Both the position numbers and the translations under genes were made by a program. A stretch of 64,000 nucleotides of DNA from Argyresthia goedartella (taxonomy: Eukaryota; Arthropoda; Insecta; Lepidoptera; Argyresthiidae). The DNA lies in NCBI GenBank assembly GCA_949825045.1, contig OX463807.1, positions 14,223,501 to 14,287,500 on the forward strand, in the 5' to 3' direction. Shown piece by piece: positions 56,031 to 64,000 of the stretch. How positions within the stretch are numbered: the first letter of the stretch is position 1; each line of letters starts with the position of its first letter. Under the pieces are notes generated by a model. It was not told the origin of the DNA. It worked only from the letters and a program-made list of their open reading frames with translations, and did not search any database.

Positions 56031-59000
56031 TTCGTGAGTGTTCTTAGATCTATGGGATTAAAAGGGTGATAAACAAATAATTCTAGCACAATCAACATTT
56101 ATTATGGTCCGAATATGTAGTTAGAAGCAAATTCCTACATAACCCAACAAGTGAATGTATAGCATCGATTAAATAATTTCTCCCTAATTAATATTTAAAT
56201 AAGAATTCCCAGTATACCAACCATCTTTGATGTAAACACACATTCTCGTAGTACGAAAATTCAATAGCATGATACTCTCTGATGTTTTGTTTCAATTCTA
56301 TTTGAAGGATTCTCTTTCAGTGGAAATAAATTTATTGGCTTTGGGGCAACTTTTCCTCTTTATTTTTCAAGGTTCGAAGCGCGTATTGAGTTTCTGTTTT
56401 GAATTCTCGTAAAGTTTTGAGATTTTATGAGATATTGACGATGCTGTTATTCGAACAATTTGAAGGCGTTATAAGGGGAGAAATGTAAATAACGTTTAGC
56501 GAATACTTTCGATATTATTCACCTATAATTAAAGCTAACATTTATTTTATTTACCGCCCGCTTCGCAGATATTTGAGCCTTTAAAAGAATGAAGTCAGTC
56601 GAATGCTTCTTCATTTCAACCCAGTAACGTTTTTTTTTTAAAGTTATGTCGAATGTGAATCTTGTGTCAATTTCATCCAAAATTTGTTGAAATTCCTGTA
56701 ATAATTACATAAATATTGGGCATATCCAACGGGTTAAAGCATGATGATGAAGAAGAAGATGAAATCGATGTATCAGAAGTTGCTTCACGTATTTGATTCC
56801 GTCTACAGCTTGCTCAGCTAAAGTGGCACTTTGCTAAAATCGTCTGACCCAAAACCCATCCAAAACTGGTTACTCCAATTCCATTCACTGTTAAGTGAAG
56901 AGAAGTGCCGCGGCACCTCTTCTATAAAAGATCTTTGGGTGCACGGGGGCATTAATACCCATTTACAAACGGTAGGTCACAGTTTCAAGAACACAGCGGC
57001 TTCGTATTTTCTGCGTTTGGTCAATCAGGCCAAAGGTCGAGGTTTTGCTAAAAATATTGAAAGGTTTGCATGAAAAATTAATATTTTCCTTTCCTGCATC
57101 CGGCAACCGATTTTTGCAAGATTATTGCCATTCTCAACAATTAACTTTCAAGTAACTGCATCATGATTGTTTTATGATCCAATGCGCTATACCTTTATTC
57201 AGATAAAAACGAAGTAAACTGACAACATCAAATGTCAATTCTTGAAATAATGTTGCCATAAACAGTTTGGTAGTGATGTTCTCATTCATTCTAAATAGAA
57301 TGAAAAGCTGTATATATAGTATAGAGTGTTTCTTTAAAATCAGAATAACTAATGAATGTTTGTCACAATTTACTGTGATATTAGATAGCATTACGCTTTA
57401 TTTCCATTTGAGGTAGTAGAAGCAAATTGTGTCCACTATTTGTGAGTAATAGTAATAATGAACAAGAAAACTTATGCACTGACTAATGATATTCTCCCTC
57501 TCGTTAACCGTCCCATTGTTCTCTTTTGTTAGTTTTCTCAGCCGGTGTACTTACGTGACTTAACTGATTACCACACATAACCTAAAAATATTTTCATATT
57601 ATTTATATTAGATATGATTGACACAATAGAATGAACAAAATCATTCTTAACCCCATACTATTTATTTTCTACCAAAAAGCGGTAACACTGGAACTGTCAT
57701 TTTACCTAATTGTTATGTGAATAAGGGTATAGATTGGTCAGTGTTCAAGAACTTCTTGATTTAGTTCCCACGATAGCTGACAATAGCTACCGGTAACGGA
57801 GCATTCCGCTGTTAACTTTACGAATCTCTCGAATTTGTCTGTCGGGCCGGCAAGATACCATTAGCCGCACTGTAGTTTAGCTACACTCACAGTCGAGTTC
57901 AGAGGCGCGTCTACTTTATGAATATTTATGTTGCAAAGAGTACCGTCCGCAAATGTGACTTGTAAAGCGAATTATCGCGCCCAACCGTAGGTTTACAAGT
58001 TTTAGAGTGAAATTTTATTAAAAATATTGCATATAGGTTATATTGAATAACCCCGTTGTTGGGAATTATAAGTAACTCACGGCCGAATTTTCCATCCTCA
58101 GATAACGTCAATTTGTCTGTTTATCTGAGGAATTTGACAGAATTTCTACCTGAGAAATGTCAAATATAGTTTTCCGACTGTATATTTGAGGATGGAACAA
58201 TCGCCCCTCAGTCAAATTGACCAAACAATAAGGGAGTTAGTCGTCATTCCAAGATAAAACCCCCAGTTAACCGCGCTAAATAGCACTACTTTACTCATAC
58301 GCATCTAGTTCACCGATTTTGTACATATTTCTCGCTTTTAAATTAATTTTAGGGTTCCGTACCTCGCTTTTGAACATATTTTTAGAAAATATGTACCCAT
58401 AAGGACTGGAAGTTGTAGCGTCACTCCGTCTGTCCATCTGTCAAGACCCTTTTATCAGGAACGAGAGAAGGTACACGTCACTTCACGAATCATCATCATG
58501 CCTTGAATGCCTTGTATATATGGCAGTAAACCTCGCCATTTTCGCCCACCGCTTTTAACTCGTGAGGTTGCCTCACTTAACCAAGTTTAAATTATTATCA
58601 TTACCTTAACTAGTCCCTTGGGCCTGTGGAACAAAAAGCTTCTAGGTCAATGCAATAAAAAGATACGGCTACAAAATTGATACTTGAAAAGGAATCAAAA
58701 CCTATGGGCTACTTTCCGTTGACCTAGAATTATGAAATTTGGACGACGCAACACAACACAGGAAAAAGTAAGTAAGTAAACATCTAATATCATACAAGTA
58801 TCCATGAAAATATAGGAGAGTTTGCTGAGATTCGGTGGATCTCTGAATTGGAAGAATTTACAATGGCATTCGGATATTCGGAGACCTTTACCCAACAGCG
58901 TACCTGGTATCTGCAGGTTTCCGTTGTGACTTTGCGTGGCAAACGTCAAATCGCACACAGCTTCTTAGCTAGGTCAATGTATTTTATCTGACAGTAGCTA

Positions 59001-59844
59001 TATCAATCTAGTATAGTTTTAGATTGTATAATTAACTCTTCCCTCGCTCGTTGTTCATGTTATTGTTACAGCGAATGCACTTTGATTTTCTTGTCTTATC
59101 TGCTAACTTAATGTAGTTAAAATTGTTGTAAAGTGGCAGTAGCGTCAGTACGCAAAATTCCAAATACGCAAAATATACGATATCCCCTCAGTCTCGGCTG
59201 TTCTCGGCCATTTTTCATGACGCGGCAACCGTCTCGGTCTTAGCAAAAAACTTCTATATTCTTGGCAAGGGCCAGAACTAAGTATCATTAGTTATTTATT
59301 TTGGTGCTCGCGCATATTTTTGACTATCGATACTCAAACAGGGTTTATAACATATTTATAAGTTTTAAGGACATGTATCTATGTGTCTGTTCATTCGATG
59401 ACATTGTAGCTTGCAGATACATGGACGGAATATATTATAAAGTGCCCTTATTCACTACCTCATACGACTATTCAAATTAGTCATGGAAGCAGAGACATGT
59501 TTATTAATAAGCTTTTATTAGGTCGAGCTGTAATTAAGTTTGTCTGTAGGTACTAAGTAATCATGTCATAATAAGAATGTGATAAGGAATGGAAATTTCT
59601 TGTTCCTCGATAGTCATGAAACTTAGCATGTAAAATTGTATATGTTGTTTAGATGACAAGGCTATAATATGGCACAACCGAGTTGGTCTATTGATGGAGC
59701 TGGAAGGTAGGAGAGGCAACCCTGAGCTGTTTACTTATAATTCCATCTTATTAATTTTACCTTTTTTTTGCCTAAAAATTTGAATGTTAAACCTAACCAG
59801 ACATTTTTGACAACAGAATTAGATGCCTCATTGATGCTTTACTG
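56031..59844. other. Unassigned DNA
   Basis: Holds a minus-oriented fragment of the (GACG)n-type repeat at about 58345-58470 ('ttagggttccgtacctcgc', 'cactccgtctgtcc') and a weak inverted repeat at about 58090-58198 ('tccatcctcagata' against 'tatttgaggatgga'). No gene recognised. Confidence 0.4.
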
Positions 59845-60096
59845 GAGACATGTGGTTTCAACATTATGGCTGTCCAGCTCACCACTTTAGAGGCGTCTGG
59901 GATTGGTTGAATGAAATTTACCCAAACAGATGGATCGGGAGCGGAGGTCTACCATGGCCTGCAAGGTGTCCAAACCTCACCACAATGGACAATTACTTAT
60001 CGGGAACACATGAAGAGTATCGTGTATCAAGATGGTGATCTTGTCGCAAATGAAGAAAGATTGAAGCAAATAATTATTGATGTATCTGAACGTTGA
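59845..60096 (+). pseudogene. Mariner-related transposase fragment
   Basis: 'WFQHYGCPAHHFRGVWDWLN' corresponds to the second catalytic block (usual 'FQQDGAPAH', with the aspartate lost). 'RWIGSGGLPWPARCPNL' and 'MDNYLSGTHEE' correspond to the third block ('RWIGRGGP.WPPRSPDLTPLDFFLWG'). After a frameshift, 'MKSIVYQDGDLVANEERLKQ' continues the C-terminus. About 80 codons remain. Confidence 0.75.
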
Positions 60097-60763
60097 ACCA
60101 ACTAGAAGGGAGCTCACCACCAGAGTTCGCTTAGCATGCACGTTTTGACCCTCTGTCGATGTCGAGTGAGATACTTAGGAGTTTTCACACCTTAGTGAGC
60201 ATGACAGGCGGGACTGGAGATAGCCGATATAATGCGGTCTTGTCTACCAAATAGTTATGCCATTTCAAATAAATGTGCTGTATTTTGTCTGGAAACAATG
60301 TAAACTTAGTTACCGGTTTATCTAAGAGTAGATGATTGCGCCACCTTCTTGGTATGGTGACACAGATATATTTATAAAGGTACTTGTTTACAATTAATTA
60401 CTAAAACAACACAAGCGTCCGAATATTATCAACTACCTTAGTAATAAATAGTTCTAAGCACCTAGGTATATTATACTTATATCAAAAATGTTAAAACTGT
60501 ACACCGAAGACAGAAAGAACACAAAAAACATATGCTATTGAGGGTTGTCTGCACCTACATGGGTACCAGACATGTTTCGATCGCATATGTGTAAATTAAT
60601 GTCTAACTCGGCTGAAATCATCTCGGTAATGCCGCCATGCTACCGGTCGTAGACAAGGCTCGGGTCGTCTCCATCTCGGTCGCGGTCGCCATACTAGTGA
60701 CAAGTCATCTTGGGCTCGACAGAGAAATTGTCATTTTTGCATAGACAAGGCCCTTTCTGCACT
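60097..60763. other. Unassigned DNA
   Basis: No gene or known element recognised. Confidence 0.35.
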
Positions 60764-60838
60764 GACGACCCGAATGGCCTTAATCAATGGGGCTAAATCA
60801 ATGTGTGTAAATATTGTCCAAGGTATATTATATTATTA
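60764..60838 (+). mobile_element. SINE family A with large internal deletion
   Basis: The head 'gacgacccgaatggcc' is joined directly to the tail 'ggggctaaatcaatgtgtgt', losing the B box and body, and ends in an AT-rich tail. Confidence 0.75.
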
Positions 60839-60849
60839 TTATTATATTA

Positions 60850-61015
60850 TTCATATTCATTCATTCATTCATATTCTTTATTTCACAGAAAACATAGATA
60901 AACAGACAGCAATAAATTTTATAGGCAAAGGCGAGCTTATCTCTAAAAAGAGATTTCTTCCAGCAAACCTAGGCAAGACAGGAGTGTTTATGAAAAAGGA
61001 CAGTCCTAGTGCGCA
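60850..61015 (-). mobile_element. LINE 3' UTR fragment
   Basis: '(cattcatt) ctttatttcaca' followed by 'gcgagcttatctctaaaaag' resembles, on the minus strand, a LINE 3' end with a short tetramer tail. The same phrase 'ttatctctaaaaagagatt' occurs near 30255. Confidence 0.5.
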
Positions 61016-61040
61016 ATAAAACTGCATATTTACACACATG

Positions 61041-61298
61041 GACGAGCCGAATGGCCGAGTCGGCAGTGACCCTGCCTACGAAGCTAAGGGTCCCGGGTTC
61101 GAGTCCCGGTGGGGTCAAAAATTTGTTTGATGAGAACGGATGTTTGTACCCTAGTCATGGTTGTTTATCTATCTAAGTATAATATTCATCTATATAAGTA
61201 TGTGTATCGTTGTCTAGTACCCAAGATACAGGGAATCCTAGTTTGGGGCTAGATCAATGTGTGTAAATAGTGTCCAACTTATTATTATTATTATATAC
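61041..61298 (+). mobile_element. SINE family A, full length
   Basis: 'gacgagccgaatggccgag', B box 'ggttcgagtcccggt', the full body, and a (TTA)n tail at about 61279-61298. It sits directly against the 3' end of the LINE that follows. Confidence 0.92.
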
Positions 61299-62540
61299 AT
61301 ACGTAAGAAAATTACTTTTAAAATATAAATAAAATATACCTAACAAAAAATATATATTTCTCAACTATATAAAATACACTAGATAGCATGCACAATATAC
61401 ACATATATAATCTACAGAATATCATATATATACTTACATAAATATGATACCGATTACGGAAGAGAAAGGAAATACGCTTTCAATCTTTTCTTAAAAGTGA
61501 AAATTGAAGGACTATCCCTAATAGTGCAGGGAAGTGCGTTCCACAGTCGGATTGTCCTTAACCTAAACGAGTGTTTGTAGGCGGCAGTGTTATGCCGAGG
61601 AGTTGACAGGAGAGACACCGTGTGGGATCTCCGATTACTATCCCTGGGGAAAAGAAACTCAAAACGTTCTCGAAGATATGAGGGGTAGCGGGGATTTCGC
61701 AAAATATTGAATAGATAGGAGAGAATGTGCATATCACGGCGAAGACGGATCAGAAGCCATTCCAGCTCCTTGCGATACTGGGAGACATGGTCGTACTTGC
61801 GCAGCCCGAAGACAAACCGAATGCCAAGGTTTTGAAGTCGCTCGAGTTTATTCAGTTGTTCTTCGTTCGCACTAACCCAACAAGCATCCGCGTAGTCTAT
61901 TAAAGGTAGTAGAAGGGACTGAACAAGGGTGATTTTAGTCTGCCGCGGCAGGAAGTACTGCAATCTCCGTAGGGTGTTAAATGACGCAAAGACTCGTCTG
62001 CTGACCTCACAAACATGGGGCGACCAGGACAGCAAGTTATCAAATATAACCCCAAGATTCTTAGCTTTCTCGCTGTAAGTGATTATCGTACCCTCATACA
62101 TCACAGGATCGACGGGGATATTTTGTATTGTGTTAATTGAGTGCCGTGTACCCATAATCATGGCTTGAGATTTTGCCGGGTTGACAAGCAGCCCATATGA
62201 AATTGCCCATTTACTGATGTTATCGAGGTCAGCATTAAACGCCTCTACGGTCAGATTTACGTCACTAAGAGAGAAGTGCCGATATATTTGGAGGTCATCT
62301 GCGTAGAGATGATAAGAAGAAGTAAGAACGTCAGAGATGGAGTTAATGAATACTGAGAAGAGAAGAGGAGAAAGGATACCACCCTGCGGAACACCCGCGG
62401 AGAGATTACACCAGTTCGTTGAGATCTCCTCAGACTTAATGCGCTGCTGGCGGTCTCTCAGGTAAGAGTCAAACCAGAGAGCCGAGTGCGAGGAGACTCT
62501 GAGCAATTTTAGAATTTCAACCAGGATATAATATATCATA
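61299..62540 (-). mobile_element. 5'-truncated Jockey-group LINE
   Basis: Reverse transcriptase ORF plus about 150 bases of AT-rich 3' UTR. The 5' truncation lies at about 62525-62540, inside the polymerase. Related to the decayed copy at 29926-31640. Confidence 0.85.
61454..62539 (-). pseudogene. LINE reverse transcriptase, open frame but 5'-truncated
   Basis: 361 codons with no stop or frameshift: 'LWFDSYLRDRQQRIK', 'AGVPQGGILSPLLFSVFINS', the catalytic 'YHLYADDLQIYRHF', 'AKNLGVIFDNLLSWSPHV', 'PLIDYADACW', 'LERLQNLGIRFVFGLRKYD', and the end 'PSIFTFKKRLKAYFLSLP'. The fingers and the first catalytic aspartate motif are missing because of truncation, and the initial ~8 residues come from flanking DNA. 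The clean frame suggests a fairly recent insertion. Confidence 0.9.
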
Positions 62541-63361
62541 TATTATTATTATATTATATTATTTCTCGCGCGCGGCAAGCTTAGCATAGTGTTCACATAA
62601 TACTCGGACTCTTGTGTTGTGTTAGTAATTGATTGTAAACAACTTTCTTTGTAAATAGAACCTAATAATTTTGAAATTACTTATTCTTATATATTATGTA
62701 TTATAATTAATAATGTAATATTTGTATCAGTTAAACACAAACAAATTTTCAAAGAGATCTTATCATCAATCTGTGGGTTTTTTTGCCCTCTTTCTTCTTT
62801 AATGTTCCAATGTAGAGAAGAGCCAAAAATAAAGCTACAGTAAAAAAGTTGAAGAAAAACAGAGAAGATGTCGCCACCTAATCGTTAACTTGTTTTATCT
62901 ACACACGTATCATAAACCCTCTTTACTGCGTTCAAAACCCGCACGTTACGATCAGCATTATGATAAACTACTTGGTAAAAACTCGTTTCGTATCTGGAAA
63001 ACTACACATAATGGTCATTATGTGTAGTTTTTCTACATATAATGACATTCAAATTTCGAACGCCGACGCCCGCCTACGTGAAGTTGGTACTAAAGAACAA
63101 GCTAAACAATTGCAGAACCACAATGCCGGTCAAACATGCGGTTCCTGAACACATCAAAGAGAGCTTATGACATGTGTGTAGATAAACTAGTATTTGTAAC
63201 TGTACATAATTAGGCATTACAACTCTCGAATGATATTATTATGAAACTCGCCTTCGGCTCGTTTCATAAACCATTCTAATGCCCTCCATTATGCAGCAGT
63301 CACATAAACTACTATTATTTGACTATTCAGATCCTATTTATCTCAGCGTGAAGATATAATA
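62541..63361. other. Unassigned DNA with a perfect hairpin
   Basis: No gene. A 16-bp hairpin lies at 62998-63031. The stretch 'ctacagtaaaaaagttgaag' near 62835 may be part of an old LINE tail. Confidence 0.35.
62998..63031. repeat. Perfect 16-bp hairpin, 2-base loop
   Basis: Arms 62998-63013 ('aaaactacacataatg') and 63016-63031 are exact reverse complements around 'gt'. Confidence 0.9.
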
Positions 63362-63760
63362 ATAATAATAATAATCTTTATTTCAGGTTACAAACACCTA
63401 TATCTATACATACCTTTAAACTAAAGATACACAATTTATTATATGAACACAAATAAAAACAAATTATTTTCTCTATCTATCTATAAATCCTAGCCTAGCT
63501 AGAGATTTTCTTTTTAGGTCTTGCTTCCATATAGCATCGGTAGATGATGCCCTCCGGCTAGTAACCTTTAGCCAGTAACATCGTCTTTAGGTCCACCGGC
63601 ACCTGAAGTTTGAAGGACAGGAAGTCCTTGGTTCTTTCTGACCCCAAAACCTCAATCTGTACATTCGACTCCTTTATGCCAGACTTCGGATTTTTCTTCA
63701 GCCTTTCCAGGATGTGACGCTCAACGTCTTCACAGGTTATTTTTAACGTGATAACGTCTT
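63362..63760 (-). pseudogene. ORF1-like retroelement fragment with AAT tail
   Basis: On the minus strand one frame reads 'KITCEDVERHILERLKKNP', 'GIKESNVQIEVLGSERTKDF' and 'LQVPVDLKTMLLAKGY', a stop, then 'PEGIIYRCYMEARPKKK'. It looks like the C-terminal part of a lepidopteran LINE ORF1 protein, but I cannot name the family. It is followed by a 3' UTR with 'ctgaaataaagatt' (a polyadenylation-like signal) and (ATT)n at 63362-63382. No ORF2 lies between, so it is either an ORF1-only element or an internally deleted copy. Confidence 0.5.
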
Positions 63761-64000
63761 ATAAATCGATGAACACCGGCTGCACGCACGAAAAAGTGTC
63801 ACGTTCCGCTTGAGTCAAGCGTACAAGCGAGATAGAGGCACGATCGGCCTAAGCCTTTCTTATGACGTTATCACCAAAAATTATCGTCCGTAAACCGACT
63901 ATACAGACAACCAATTTTTTATCTGTGCAGTAGGAGTGGCAGCTTTGAGGCTGCACTCACCAGCGGGGGCTGTGCCACGCTGATTGCGGCTGCGTTTGGA
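63761..64000. other. Unassigned DNA at the window edge
   Basis: No gene recognised; the sequence is cut by the window. Confidence 0.3.

Noticed and set aside
56831..57073. 80-codon open frame
   Set aside because: No recognised motif, no neighbouring exon signals; probably chance.

Overview
This window looks like intergenic DNA from a moth or butterfly nuclear genome. It is AT-rich and I found no credible host gene. The evidence for Lepidoptera is the repeat content: tRNA-derived SINEs carrying the 'acatcgtgaggaaacc' core; the dispersed repeat that starts 'aaccggtcaagtgcgagtc', contains a (GACG)n run and ends 'cggaaccctaaaaa'; a second dispersed repeat with the 'cgggtggacgga' core; and mariner elements of the DD37D (maT-like) type. 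Nearly every long reading frame is a piece of a transposable element, and almost all are broken by stops or frameshifts.

Layout. 1-10.9 kb: scattered SINEs, a tandemly duplicated ~720-bp repeat (2161-3650), an orphan C-terminal module of a LINE-type protein (6038-6388), a LINE C-terminus (about 10.45-10.7 kb) and many anonymous AT-rich stretches. 10.9-15.6 kb: two ~480-bp inverted arms around 2.4 kb of unassigned DNA, then a nearly full-length DD37D mariner (14312-15611) on the minus strand. 16-19.5 kb: microsatellite-rich repeats with a long (TA)n/(TG)n array. 20.2-25.1 kb: an inverted copy of the ~720-bp repeat, split by a nearly full-length RTE-like LINE with a 9-bp target duplication. 25.1-31.9 kb: a DD34D mariner fragment, a SINE, LINE fragments and a second DD37D mariner. 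31.98-35.9 kb: a GC-rich CR1/Daphne-like LINE. 37.2-39.5 kb: an I-like LINE with RNase H. 39.8-51.1 kb: the best structure in the window. 51-64 kb: mostly decayed DNA with LINE, SINE and transposase fragments.

The 39.8-51.1 kb block is a four-level nest that can be read from the sequence. A Tc1-like DD34E transposon with ~102-bp terminal inverted repeats (39791-51068) has its transposase gene cut in two. The cut was made by a 5'-truncated CR1/Jockey-group LINE (40795-50423, 5-bp target duplication). That LINE was cut inside its endonuclease domain by a nearly full-length LINE (43432-49274, 21-bp perfect target duplication). The inner LINE's ORF begins with a complete-looking OTU cysteine-protease domain, followed by an endonuclease and a reverse transcriptase. 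It was itself hit by a tRNA-derived SINE (45757-45974, 5-bp duplication), whose removal restores the reading frame. The order of insertion is therefore Tc1, then CR1-like LINE, then OTU LINE, then SINE.

The other recurring theme is perfect short-loop hairpins of 12-28 bp arms at six or more sites. One of them inverts a coding segment of a LINE reverse transcriptase, which suggests fold-back template switching. The most promising items for follow-up are the OTU-bearing LINE, the unassigned ~720-bp repeat family, the inverted-arm element at 10.9-14.3 kb and these palindromes.
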